This document shows, piece by piece, positions 9,460 to 19,642 of a stretch of DNA of 64,000 nt. The notes beneath the pieces are model-generated. The model was not told where the DNA came from and did no database searches. It saw nothing but the letters and a program-made list of their open reading frames with translations. Origin of the DNA: Anaerolineales bacterium (GTDB lineage: Bacteria; Chloroflexota; Anaerolineae; JAAEKA01). How positions within the stretch are numbered: position 1 is the first letter of the stretch; each line of letters opens with the position of its first letter. The position numbers and the translations under genes are program-made. The stretch lies in contig JACKBI010000005.1 in assembly GCA_020634615.1 (NCBI GenBank), forward strand, positions 124,001 to 188,000, written 5' to 3'.

Positions 9460-9600
9460 GAAGTTCGACTTTTCCTCAGAAATCGAACTTCAGAAGGCGA
9501 GGAGGCGCGTAGGTGCAGTGGCGCGCAGGCCATCCACGAATGCTGTCGCACACGAATACACAAATGGTCAGCACGCGCAGCCTAATTCGTGTATTCGTGT
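9460..9600. repeat. Two inverted repeats in the gap between the MFS gene and dnaK
   Basis: The 385-base gap 9324-9708 holds no convincing gene. Besides the promoter at its left end and the dnaK terminator at its right end, it has a 9-bp inverted repeat (9460-9468 with 9483-9491) and a 12-bp one (9550-9561 with 9589-9600, core ACACGAATACAC). The left part is clearly AT-richer than the genes. Confidence 0.5.
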
Positions 9601-9630
9601 TGCCGCAGGCATTCCTGGACGGCCCGGCAC

Positions 9631-9668
9631 AAGAAACAGCCCGGACTGCGACTGTCAGTCCGGGCTGT
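9631..9668 (-). terminator. Terminator of the hrcA-grpE-dnaK operon
   Basis: A perfect 13-bp GC-rich stem (9636-9648 with 9656-9668) has a 7-base loop. It lies 40 bases past the dnaK stop and is followed on the minus strand by TTTCTTGT. Confidence 0.75.
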
Positions 9669-9708
9669 TGTATTTCTGTTTGCGGTTCGTCTTGTTGACC
9701 GTCGCGGT

Positions 9709-11625
<1,917 letters not shown>

Positions 11626-11686
11626 GAGTTGTTGACTCCTCTTTGTGAATTGCCTGTTGTTCAGCAAAATTGTTTGTTAATAGCGG

Positions 11687-12301
11687 CTACTGCGCCACCT
11701 TGACCATGGCGGGCCGCAGCACCTTGTCGTCCAGCATGTAGCCCTGTTGCAGGACTGCTACCACGGTGTCAGACTCGGCACCTTCTACTTCCTCGACCAT
11801 GACTGCCTGGTGCAGGCTGGGATCAAAGGGCTGGCCCTCAGCTTCGATGACGGTGACGCCCTCGCGCAGCAGGGAGCCCTGCAGCTTGCGCAGAATCAGT
11901 GCAAAGCCGTTGACCCAGGTCGAATCGGTTTCGTCGGCGGGCACCAGTTGAAACGCCCGCTCAAAGTCGTCCACGATCGGTATGATACTGTTGAGCAGCC
12001 GCTCGCGCGCTGCCCGAACTTCGCTGTCGGCGCGCAACTCGGCCCGCCGGCGAGCGTTGGCGAACTCAGCAGCGGCCCGCAGATAGCGGTCTTCCCACTC
12101 GTCGCGGGCTTTGATGGCTTCCTTGATTTCAGTGACCAACTGCGTCACCACGTCGTCAGTGGCAGCGTCGATCGTCTCGTCATCCGTTTCCGGCGTTTCC
12201 TCTGCGGGAACTATCGTCTCATCTTCATCTGTCAGGTCATTTTCCTGATTTTCGGCCAACGGTTCGTCTTGTAATAGGTCTTCGTTGAATTGGTCTGTCA
12301 T
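11687..12301 (-). CDS. grpE: Nucleotide exchange factor GrpE
   Basis: The product has 204 residues and stimulates ADP release from DnaK. An acidic, disordered N-terminus (about 1-55) is followed by the long dimerisation helix. The conserved DRYLRAAAEFANARRRAE segment and the beta domain follow, with GVTVIEAEGQPFDPSLHQAV and VLQQGYMLDDKVLRPAMV. The start at 12301 (MTDQFNE) is chosen because the family's acidic tail begins there. Residues read upstream are basic and overlap the hrcA stop region. The Shine-Dalgarno sequence is weak (AAGTG). It lies 58 bases after hrcA and 61 bases before dnaK. Confidence 0.97.
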   Translation of the reverse strand: MTDQFNEDLLQDEPLAENQENDLTDEDETIVPAEETPETDDETIDAATDDVVTQLVTEIKEAIKARDEWEDRYLRAAAEFANARRRAELRADSEVRAARERLLNSIIPIVDDFERAFQLVPADETDSTWVNGFALILRKLQGSLLREGVTVIEAEGQPFDPSLHQAVMVEEVEGAESDTVVAVLQQGYMLDDKVLRPAMVKVAQ

Positions 12302-12359
12302 GATTTTCACTTGGTAATACGATTGCTTTGTTGTTTGGGTTTCGGTTAGCCTGCGGCCG

Positions 12360-13382
12360 CTAGGTGTACCATTCCTGTACCAGGCCACTCATCAGTTCCG
12401 CAACGTAGCGTACCAGGGGGATCGTGCGCGCGTAGTGCATTCGCACCGGTCCAACGATTCCCAGCACGCCGGTGATGCTGCGATCGACGCCGTAGCGCGA
12501 CAGCACCAGGCTCAGGTCGCGCAGCGCGTCGTAGCGCCCATCGCCGCCGATCAGGATCTGCACGCCGTCGTTGCTGCGCACATTGTCGAAGATGCTGCCC
12601 AGCAGCGAAGCTTGCTCCAGCACATTGACCAACTGGTGCGCGTCCTCGGTGGTGGCGAACTCCGGCTGCAACAACACATGCGAGAGACCCTCGCGGAAAA
12701 CCTGCTCGCTGACGGGGCTGTCCTCGCGTCCCATGGTGTCAATCACCAGATCCAGTACCAGCTGAGTCAGCGACGTCAACTCCAGCGACCCGGAGCCAAT
12801 CTCACTGACAGTCAGGTTGGCCAGCAGATCGTTGAGCTGGTTGGAGGTCTGGCTCAGTTCATCCTGCGTCACTGCGAGATCAAGATTGATCATTTGTTGC
12901 TTGACGACACCGGCGTGCAGCACCAGCACCAGCAAAACCAGCCCGGGGCGCACCTCGACCAGTTGCATATGCTTGAAGCGGGCGCTTTCAACGCGCACCT
13001 GCGTCGCCAGCGCGCCCATCTGCGACGAGTGCGCCAACACCGCAGCAGCCAGTTGCGCCCACTGGTCCTTCTCGTAGCCTACCTGATGAAACAGATGCTG
13101 GATCATGCGCTGGTCCGTGGGCGCCAGCGGCTGGTCAGGTAACAGGTGCTGGACGAAGTAGCGATAGCCCTCTTCGGTGGGTACGCGGCCCGCGGAGGTA
13201 TGCGGATGCGTCAGCAGGCCGGTTTCTTCCAGCGCCTTCATCTCGTTACGAATCGTGGCCGGGCTGACCTTCAGCCGGTACTCCTCGACGACTGTCTTGG
13301 AGCCCACCGGACTGCCGGAAGCGATATGCTCTTGTACGACGATTGCCAGGACGGCCTGGCGACGAGCGTTCATGTCGGGCAT
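12360..13382 (-). CDS. hrcA: Heat-inducible transcription repressor HrcA
   Basis: The product has 340 residues and is the repressor that binds CIRCE elements and is kept active by GroEL. The N-terminal winged helix is visible (ARRQAVLAIVVQEHIASGSP, then KVSPATIRNEMKALEETGLL and the wing THPHTSAGRVPTEEGYRYFV). The C-terminal dimerisation and GAF-like domain ends in ITGVLGIVGPVRMHYARTIP. The start at 13382 has GGAG six bases upstream. It is the first gene of the operon. A perfect CIRCE box lies between its promoter and ATG, so it is autoregulated. It should also control groES-groEL, whose promoter at 33881 carries an identical pair of half-sites. Confidence 0.98.
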   Translation of the reverse strand: MPDMNARRQAVLAIVVQEHIASGSPVGSKTVVEEYRLKVSPATIRNEMKALEETGLLTHPHTSAGRVPTEEGYRYFVQHLLPDQPLAPTDQRMIQHLFHQVGYEKDQWAQLAAAVLAHSSQMGALATQVRVESARFKHMQLVEVRPGLVLLVLVLHAGVVKQQMINLDLAVTQDELSQTSNQLNDLLANLTVSEIGSGSLELTSLTQLVLDLVIDTMGREDSPVSEQVFREGLSHVLLQPEFATTEDAHQLVNVLEQASLLGSIFDNVRSNDGVQILIGGDGRYDALRDLSLVLSRYGVDRSITGVLGIVGPVRMHYARTIPLVRYVAELMSGLVQEWYT

Positions 13383-13404
13383 TTATTTCTCCGCTTTACA
13401 AGCT

Positions 13405-13473
13405 TTAGCACTCTCGACCTGAGAGTGCTAAAGCGAACGCAAGCATATTACCACGAACCCGCCGCGGAGTCAA
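13405..13473 (-). promoter_or_regulatory. hrcA operon promoter with CIRCE operator
   Basis: On the minus strand TTGACT (13473-13468), a 17-base spacer and TAATAT (13450-13445) are followed by a perfect CIRCE, TTAGCACTC-N9-GAGTGCTAA (13405-13431). The operator lies just downstream of the predicted +1 and 22 bases before the hrcA start. It is the HrcA binding site. Confidence 0.95.
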
Positions 13474-13603
13474 ACCGACTGACTTCAGCATCTGCCCCTT
13501 TCGCAATCCTGCGGTATACTTCTTATGGAAGGACAACGGGTCCTTTCTTTAGACGGATGTATTGCTGAGTAAGATGGTTCGAATGTGGCGCGGAACTTAG
13601 CCA

Positions 13604-13769
13604 GCGTCGGTCGAGTAGCGAGTCAAGCAGGAACCGTTGTTGAGCTGTGCCAGCAGCGTATCGAGACCAGTGAGCGGGTCGTATGTTAGTGCCGTTACTG
13701 GTCTCGATGCACTGGCGTTGTTGCCCTTCATGATCTGTGCCTTTCCTTAACCCGCTACTCAACCGACGC
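13604..13769. repeat. Nested imperfect palindrome in the hrcA/GT39 gap
   Basis: Outer arms 13604-13623 and 13750-13769 pair over 20 bp with two mismatches. Inner arms 13660-13671 and 13697-13708 (ATCGAGACCAGT) pair perfectly over 12 bp. The rest of the 455-base gap 13383-13837 holds the hrcA promoter at one end and no convincing gene. The words GTCTCGAT and GGTCGAGTAGCG resemble dispersed bacterial palindromic repeats. Confidence 0.6.
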
Positions 13770-13837
13770 GGTGTTTTTCCACTGTCATATTGACCAATAC
13801 ACCTTCCGTTGATCGACGCTGTTCCGAGGATAGTTCG

Positions 13838-16132
13838 TTGAAACGTGACAAGCTCCTTCTGATTCTCATTCTGCTGCTGGCATTTGGCCTGCGCGTTTGG
13901 GGATTGGGCGACCGCAATCTGTGGTGGGACGAGGGATTTTCAGCCTGGATCGCTCAACAACCTGCCCTCCAGTTGATCGAGCGCACGGCCAGTGACGTCC
14001 ATCCTCCCCTGTATTATCTCCTGTTACATCTTTGGCAGGGGGCCACCGGCGGGAATGAGTTCGCACTGCGATTCCTTTCTGTCGCGGCGGGCGTGCTCGG
14101 TGTGGCTTTCCTTTACAAGTTGGCGGCTGCCTTGGGTGATCGACGCGCCGGCTGGCTGGCGGGCTTCTTTCTGGCTATCTCGCCGTTTGCGGTCGTCTGG
14201 TCGCAGGAGATGCGGATGTACACATGGGCCGCTCTCTGGACCACGCTGGGACTCTGGGCGGCCTGGGGGCTGTGGCAGACCAGCCGCTGGCGCTATTGGG
14301 TGGTGTATGTGTTGGCCTGCGTTGCCGCCCTGTGGACACTTTACCTTACCGTGACTTTGTTGGTGATTACGAATGTGGCCTTTCTGGCCGCCTGGCAGCA
14401 TCGCAGATGGAATCGCAGCTTGCTGTTGCGGTGGATTGCAGCGCAGGTTGCGGTCGTTGCTTTGTTCGTGCCCTGGCTGCTGTTCATGGTGCCGCGCGCG
14501 TATTTTGGCTGGTTTGCAGCCGAGTCGTTTTCACCTGTCTTCTTTCTGCAACTTTATGCGACGACGCTGGCGGCCGGCGTTTCCGAGAATCTGGAGCGCT
14601 TCTTGTTGCCGACGTTGGCAGTGATGGCGATTCTGGTGGCAGTTACCATCCCGCTCTGGCGGCGAAGTCGCGGCGGCGATCAACGCGCCGGTCTGGTAAT
14701 GCTGCTGGCCGGCCTGATTCTGCCAGCCGCGCTGGTGTATCTGGGAGCGCTGCCCTTCGATCTGTTCTACTCGGTGCGTCTCGCACCGCGCTACTTCTTT
14801 CCGCTGGCGGTTTGTTTCTACAGCCTGCTGGCGCTGGGGCTGGCCGCTGAGGCGCAGCGACGCCGCTGGCTGGTTGCCGCTGCGACCGGCATCGTGACCG
14901 TAACGGCGCTGTTGGGGCTAATCGGCGTCCAGTCTGGTCACGTTCGCAGGGATCTTTACGACTCGCTGACAGGGATGCTGCAAGCCTATCGCCAGCCTGG
15001 CGACGCGGTCGTCCTGCACAGCGACAAGGACTGGCCGGTTTTCGCCGCTCAGTACGACGAGTCGTGGACGGGCGTCCCCAACGCGTGGCGGGTGGATGCG
15101 GACAGCGCAGCCGGCTTGCTGGAGCCCATCTGGGAGGCGTCCGAGGGCATCTGGCTGGTGATGACGCCGGAGGCTGCACAGACTGATCCGCAGGCGCAGG
15201 TGCGCGGTTGGCTGGAAACCCACGCGCTGGCCGCGCGTACCTGGGACTACGGCGATAACACGCTGGGCTTTTACGCGCGCACGGCGCAACGCCAGGAGAA
15301 ACTGAACGAAACGGGACCGGCGTTCGCTGTGCCGCCGAAGGCCGCGATGGTCCCGCCCGCGGATGACCCACTGGACGCCGCCTGGTTGCCTCTCCGGCGT
15401 TACGCGTCCGGTGACACGATTCACCTGGCATTGTTCTGGCGCGCGCCGCCGGACGGCGACCTGCGGGTGATTTTGCACGGGCCCGTTGAGCGCGAGATCG
15501 CGGTGGCACCTGCGGATCTGCCTGACACGGGCGGCCGCCAGCAGGTCGATGTGCACCTGACGTCCGATCTGCCGCCAGGTCGTTATCAGGTGGCTGTGCA
15601 GACAGCCGGTGGCCAGGAACAGCCGGTCGGTAGCCTGGCCTTGATCCGGCCACCAACTGTTCGGGGCGCGTCTGCCGGCGAGATCGATCATCCGTTGGAC
15701 TTGCGGCTCGGACCGTCGATCCGCCTGGTGGGCTATGATCTGGCGCAGCAGGACGTTGCGTCGGGTGAATCGTTGGACTTGACTCTGTACTGGCAGACCG
15801 ACCAGCCGCTGACGGCGCGCTACAAAGTGTTTACCCATCTGCTGGGTGAGATCTACAATGCCAGCGCGGGCAACTTCATCTGGGGCCAGGTTGACAGCGA
15901 ACCGGCCGGCGGGCAGGCGCCGACCACCGCGTGGACGCCGGGCGAGATCGTGGCCGACCGCTATACGATCCCCGTCGCTGTCGATGCTCCGTCGGGTCAA
16001 TACACGCTGGAAATCGGCCTCTATGGACTGGTAAACGGCGAGCGGCTGACGGTGGTCGCGGCGGATGACCAGCCACTGGGCGACGCAGTCAAATTGTCCA
16101 CGGTGACCGTGCGACCTGTAGGGGTGGACTGA
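13838..16132 (+). CDS. Glycosyltransferase family 39-like membrane protein (ArnT/PMT superfamily)
   Basis: This large integral membrane protein transfers sugars from a polyprenyl-phosphate donor on the outer face of the membrane. It starts at TTG 13838, with GAGGA seven bases upstream; an in-frame TTG at 13790 would add 16 residues. The first membrane helix is followed by NLWWDEGFSAWIA, the catalytic Asp-Glu loop of GT39/GT83 enzymes, and SDVHPPLYYLLLHLW. Around 11 hydrophobic segments fill residues 1-380. The remaining 380 residues are periplasmic, with repeated beta-sandwich-like segments (ESLDLTLYWQTDQPL, RYTIPVAVDAPSGQYTLEIG). Acceptor and sugar are unknown. The envelope proteins downstream fit a surface-glycan role. 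Confidence 0.85.
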   Translation: MKRDKLLLILILLLAFGLRVWGLGDRNLWWDEGFSAWIAQQPALQLIERTASDVHPPLYYLLLHLWQGATGGNEFALRFLSVAAGVLGVAFLYKLAAALGDRRAGWLAGFFLAISPFAVVWSQEMRMYTWAALWTTLGLWAAWGLWQTSRWRYWVVYVLACVAALWTLYLTVTLLVITNVAFLAAWQHRRWNRSLLLRWIAAQVAVVALFVPWLLFMVPRAYFGWFAAESFSPVFFLQLYATTLAAGVSENLERFLLPTLAVMAILVAVTIPLWRRSRGGDQRAGLVMLLAGLILPAALVYLGALPFDLFYSVRLAPRYFFPLAVCFYSLLALGLAAEAQRRRWLVAAATGIVTVTALLGLIGVQSGHVRRDLYDSLTGMLQAYRQPGDAVVLHSDKDWPVFAAQYDESWTGVPNAWRVDADSAAGLLEPIWEASEGIWLVMTPEAAQTDPQAQVRGWLETHALAARTWDYGDNTLGFYARTAQRQEKLNETGPAFAVPPKAAMVPPADDPLDAAWLPLRRYASGDTIHLALFWRAPPDGDLRVILHGPVEREIAVAPADLPDTGGRQQVDVHLTSDLPPGRYQVAVQTAGGQEQPVGSLALIRPPTVRGASAGEIDHPLDLRLGPSIRLVGYDLAQQDVASGESLDLTLYWQTDQPLTARYKVFTHLLGEIYNASAGNFIWGQVDSEPAGGQAPTTAWTPGEIVADRYTIPVAVDAPSGQYTLEIGLYGLVNGERLTVVAADDQPLGDAVKLSTVTVRPVGVD

Positions 16133-16185
16133 GACTTACCCTGAATCGCAGCAGTCATGGTCGGTACATGTTCGCGCGATGCTGT

Positions 16186-16214
16186 TTGTCGTCAGTGCTT
16201 GTTCGTGATATGAT
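16186..16214 (+). promoter_or_regulatory. Candidate promoter of the 16272 lipoprotein gene
   Basis: TTGTCG, a 17-base spacer and TATGAT (16209-16214) lie about 58 bases before the start codon. The -35 is imperfect. Confidence 0.45.
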
Positions 16215-16271
16215 AACTTTTCCTGCGGACAGATGAGATTGGGCTGTCAGAACAACATATTGGAGGACATG

Positions 16272-17186
16272 ATGAAGAACCTGATGCGTATTGCGTTGCT
16301 GGTGCTGGTGATCGCTGCTTTGACCGCATGTGGCGGCAGTAGCGCTAATGAGCCGACCGCGGCTCCTGCCGCGCTTGAAGTTGCTACGGCAACTGAACAA
16401 CCGACGGCTGCACCCGCCGCGCCGACGGCCACAGCCAAGCCGGCGCCAACAGAAGCCCCGACAGTAGCGCCCACTCCCACCGAAGCGGCCGCGCCGACAG
16501 ACACACCTGAGCCAACGGCCACGACCGAACCGACGCGTGCCCCAGCAGCAGCCAGCGGCATGTCCGGCGATTGCAGCAATCCCTTTTTCCCGGTCGTCGA
16601 AGGCGCGTCGTGGACGTATGACATGACCGGTACGGGCGCGTCCACGTACACGCGTACCATTACTGAGGTTCGCGACAACGGCTTCACGATGACCAATGCG
16701 ACCGATGGCAGCGACACGCCATTGAGTATCGACTACGAATGCGGCGAAAATGGCCTGTCATCGGCGACGCTGGGCGGTCTGCCGGGCGCGGCCGGCGCTT
16801 TCAGCTTCAGCGTGACCAACTTCACTGGCACCAATTTCCCGCCGGCAGATCAATGGAAGACCGGCGCTACCTGGAACGCCAGCTACACCGTGGAGGGCGG
16901 CGGGACGATCCAGGATATCGAGGCCACCGCGACCGGCGATGTCGCGCTGACCTATGAAATCGTCGACCAGGAAAGCGTCACCGTGCCGGCCGGAACCTTC
17001 GATGCTTACAAGGTCAACTCAACCCTGACGCAGAAGTTGACGATGTCGATGAACGGCATGACCGTGCCGGTGGAGTTCACCATCAATAGCGTCGACTGGT
17101 ACGCCAAGGATGTGGGCCAGGTCAAGTCCATGACCCTGGGCGACTTTGCCAACACGTCGGAGTTGGTGGCCTACAGCGGTCTGTAG
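16272..17186 (+). CDS. Lipoprotein with Ala/Pro/Thr-rich linker, unknown function
   Basis: The product has 304 residues. It has a type II signal peptide: MKN then a hydrophobic stretch ending in the lipobox LTAC, with the lipidated Cys at residue 21. Residues 25-95 are a low-complexity Ala/Pro/Thr/Glu linker of the kind that lifts a domain off the membrane. The globular part (about 100-304) starts with CSNPFFPVVEGASWTYDMTG and is strand-rich. It resembles secreted domains common in Chloroflexota, but I cannot name a family. GGAGG lies five bases before ATG 16272; the in-frame ATG at 16269 is too close to it. It stands alone, between the GT39 gene and the PP2C-like gene. Confidence 0.8.
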   Translation: MKNLMRIALLVLVIAALTACGGSSANEPTAAPAALEVATATEQPTAAPAAPTATAKPAPTEAPTVAPTPTEAAAPTDTPEPTATTEPTRAPAAASGMSGDCSNPFFPVVEGASWTYDMTGTGASTYTRTITEVRDNGFTMTNATDGSDTPLSIDYECGENGLSSATLGGLPGAAGAFSFSVTNFTGTNFPPADQWKTGATWNASYTVEGGGTIQDIEATATGDVALTYEIVDQESVTVPAGTFDAYKVNSTLTQKLTMSMNGMTVPVEFTINSVDWYAKDVGQVKSMTLGDFANTSELVAYSGL

Positions 17187-17246
17187 CGAAGTTTGGCATT
17201 GCAGCGTCTGCAACACCGCTTTCATGTTGATACAATGAAAACACGG

Positions 17247-17275
17247 TTGACAAAACGCGCGGGCTAGCGTACAAT
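17247..17275 (+). promoter_or_regulatory. Strong sigma-70-type promoter of the 17373 gene
   Basis: TTGACA (17247-17252), a 17-base spacer and TACAAT (17270-17275) precede a leader of about 90 bases to the ATG at 17373. Confidence 0.75.
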
Positions 17276-17372
17276 CGACCCAAATCTGTCCAGCCAGGCC
17301 CTACATTCTTGACTCAGGGCAGCATTCAACGGGCATCCGGCAGATGGTTTGACCCCGGGAAAGGGGCTAGTC

Positions 17373-19508
17373 ATGGCTCGTTTGCACACCACAGTTGAAA
17401 GCCTCTCCGTCATCGACGGCGTTCGGCAGTCTCGCACCATGAACGTGCGGGTCGTCGAACCGCTGCCTGCTACCGCGCAGGCAGTTGCTAAGGGCAACCT
17501 CTACGTGCTGATGGAACTCGGCGGCGAGACTCAGCCGACCCCGGCGCTCTTTCGCTTGTTATTGAACACAGTTCAGGGCGTTTACTACGACTCGGCTGGT
17601 GGAATCACCGGTGGAATCACCGAGGCGATTCTGGCCGCACACCAGGCTCTCGCCCAACACAACGCCGTTCATCCCAATGAAGCCCAACTCGGTGGTGTCA
17701 GCTGCGCGGTGTTGCGTGGCGAGGAACTTTATCTTGGCATCGGCGGGCCGGCCGTGGTCCTCGTACACACCGCAAATCGCGTCGACCAGTTTCCTGCCGA
17801 GTTGGGTGAGAATGTTATCCCGCTGGGCGACCGGGAAGCGCCGGCCATCGAACTGTTCCGTACCAGCATCGACCGAACGGGGTCAATCATCCAGCTTTCC
17901 AGCGAGTGGCTGGCGCGTGTTCCTGCTCCCAAGCTGGCCACAGCTGCTTTGGCGCCGGACATTATCTCCGGTGCTGAGTACCTGGAAGCGCTTGCTCCCT
18001 CGCGTTCGGTGCTCAGCGCGCTGTTGATCTCTATCGCGCCGGCCACGCCTGAGCAGTTGGCCGCTGCTGCGGCAGCAGCAAGCGCCGCCGCCGGTTATAC
18101 ATCTGAAGCGACCTCAAGGCCGGCCGAGCCGCCGCCGGTTGACGATGCGGTGATCGACGGTTCTGTTGAAGAGGGAGATGAGACGACTGAGGCTGAACCT
18201 GAGGCGGATGAGGAAACCGGCGACGCGGATGATGTGGCCGCTGCTGTTCCGGTAATTGCCACAGCGGCGACTGTCCCGACGTCCACCGTTGAAACTGAGG
18301 AGAAGGAACCAGCTGGTCGCCGTCGTTGGCCCTGGCTGCTGGCCTTGCTGATTCCGGTGCTGATTATCGCTGCGATCGCGATCGCTCTCTGGATGGATCA
18401 GCAGCGCACGCTGGCAGAATACCAGACACAACTACAAGGCGCCCAGGCGGCCTATGACGCTGCCAGCGCGGCCGACGTGCCTGAAGACACCGCACGCACG
18501 CAACTGGCTGAAGCAAAGGACCGCGCCAATGCTGCGCTGGCACTGGTGCCCGATGACGAAGCTGCTACTGGCTTGCTGACCGAGATTCAGGCCAGACTTG
18601 ACACAGTCAACCATATTATTCCACTGTACAAGCTGGTGACCCTGCAACCGCTCGGTGGTGAAGGCAGCCAGCCGACCGGCCTGGTTGTCGAGGGGCCGCG
18701 CGTGTCTATCCTTGATCAGGGGACCGATCGTGTGACTCGCTACGGGCTCGATGAAATCAGCGGCTTGATTCCGGAGGCGTCTGACGGTGTGCTTGCCGAA
18801 CGGGGACAGATCTTGCCCGACGGCCAGATCGTTGGCGAGCTGATTGACATGGCCTGGGCAGAGACCGGCGGCGACCGGCGTACCAGCAACCTGCTGATTT
18901 TGGACAGCAACCGCAACTTATTGCAGGTTGATAGCACGACCGGCCTGCAGCCGCTGGTGGTTGCCAACCGCGACCAGTGGCAGAACCCGACCGTCATCGC
19001 GAGCTACAACGGCAACTTCTATCTGTTGGACGCCGGCCAGGGCCGCATTTTGCGCTATCGACCAACGGCCGACGGATACAGCAATCCGCCCGACAATTAT
19101 TTCGAGGGCGATGCCACGCTGGATCTGACGGGCGTCATCGACATGGCCATCGACGGCAACATCTGGCTGCTGTATCGGGATGGTACCGTGCAGACTTTCC
19201 TTGAGGGCAGGCAGGCGCCGTTTGTCTTGCAAGCGCCGCCTGACAGTCCGATCAACAATCCCCAGGCGTTGTACGTTGGTTCGGACGCGGGCACGTCGGA
19301 GTCGTTGTTCATCACGGATGCAGGTGGGGCGCGCATACTGGAATACGACAAGGAAGGCAACTACCTGCGCCAGTATCGCCCGGTGGATCAGGCCGATCTG
19401 GAGAAGTTACGTAAGATGACAGACGTGGAAGTCGATGAGATCGATGGCACGTTCTACATCCTGACCAGCGACGCCCTGTACAGCACCGACATCCCCCAGC
19501 CATCGTAG
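17373..19508 (+). CDS. Membrane protein: degenerate PP2C-like domain, one membrane span, extracytoplasmic propeller-like domain
   Basis: The product has 711 residues. Residues 1-225 resemble a PP2C phosphatase fold (GGVSCAVLRGEELYLGIGG, then NVIPLGD and IIQLSSEWLAR). The metal-binding Asp motifs are replaced: the usual GDSR loop reads GGPA. It is therefore probably catalytically inactive. An acidic Ala-rich linker follows (about 230-310), then a basic stop and a single membrane helix (PWLLALLIPVLIIAAIAIAL, about 325-345). A coiled-coil stretch comes next (QRTLAEYQTQLQGAQAAYDA), and about 320 residues with repeated strand motifs such as NFYLLDAGQGRILRYRP and NIWLLYRDGTVQTF, as in a beta-propeller. 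It may sense an external ligand and signal inward. A hairpin terminator follows the stop. Confidence 0.75.
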   Translation: MARLHTTVESLSVIDGVRQSRTMNVRVVEPLPATAQAVAKGNLYVLMELGGETQPTPALFRLLLNTVQGVYYDSAGGITGGITEAILAAHQALAQHNAVHPNEAQLGGVSCAVLRGEELYLGIGGPAVVLVHTANRVDQFPAELGENVIPLGDREAPAIELFRTSIDRTGSIIQLSSEWLARVPAPKLATAALAPDIISGAEYLEALAPSRSVLSALLISIAPATPEQLAAAAAAASAAAGYTSEATSRPAEPPPVDDAVIDGSVEEGDETTEAEPEADEETGDADDVAAAVPVIATAATVPTSTVETEEKEPAGRRRWPWLLALLIPVLIIAAIAIALWMDQQRTLAEYQTQLQGAQAAYDAASAADVPEDTARTQLAEAKDRANAALALVPDDEAATGLLTEIQARLDTVNHIIPLYKLVTLQPLGGEGSQPTGLVVEGPRVSILDQGTDRVTRYGLDEISGLIPEASDGVLAERGQILPDGQIVGELIDMAWAETGGDRRTSNLLILDSNRNLLQVDSTTGLQPLVVANRDQWQNPTVIASYNGNFYLLDAGQGRILRYRPTADGYSNPPDNYFEGDATLDLTGVIDMAIDGNIWLLYRDGTVQTFLEGRQAPFVLQAPPDSPINNPQALYVGSDAGTSESLFITDAGGARILEYDKEGNYLRQYRPVDQADLEKLRKMTDVEVDEIDGTFYILTSDALYSTDIPQPS

Positions 19509-19514
19509 CGTTCC

Positions 19515-19549
19515 AGCCGCACCTCATCTGATGAGGTGCGGCTTCTTGT
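19515..19549 (+). terminator. Rho-independent terminator
   Basis: A perfect 13-bp stem (19515-19527 with 19531-19543) with a 3-base loop is followed by TCTTGT. It lies seven bases past the stop of the PP2C-like gene. Confidence 0.75.
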
Positions 19550-19606
19550 ACCCGTTTCGCATAACCTGCCGGGCGATTGGGGCGTAACGCACAAATCGCC
19601 AAGGAT

Positions 19607-19635
19607 TTGCCATCGCCTTGCCGCTGTGCTAGAAT
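19607..19635 (+). promoter_or_regulatory. Leaderless promoter of the LCP gene
   Basis: TTGCCA, a 17-base spacer and TAGAAT (19630-19635) end seven bases before ATG 19643. The +1 should fall at or beside the start codon. No Shine-Dalgarno sequence is present. Confidence 0.65.
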
Positions 19636-19642
19636 CCGCGGC

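Noticed and set aside
13523..13762. 79-residue open frame in the hrcA/GT39 gap
   Set aside because: It lies inside the nested palindrome, and the translation shows no pattern.
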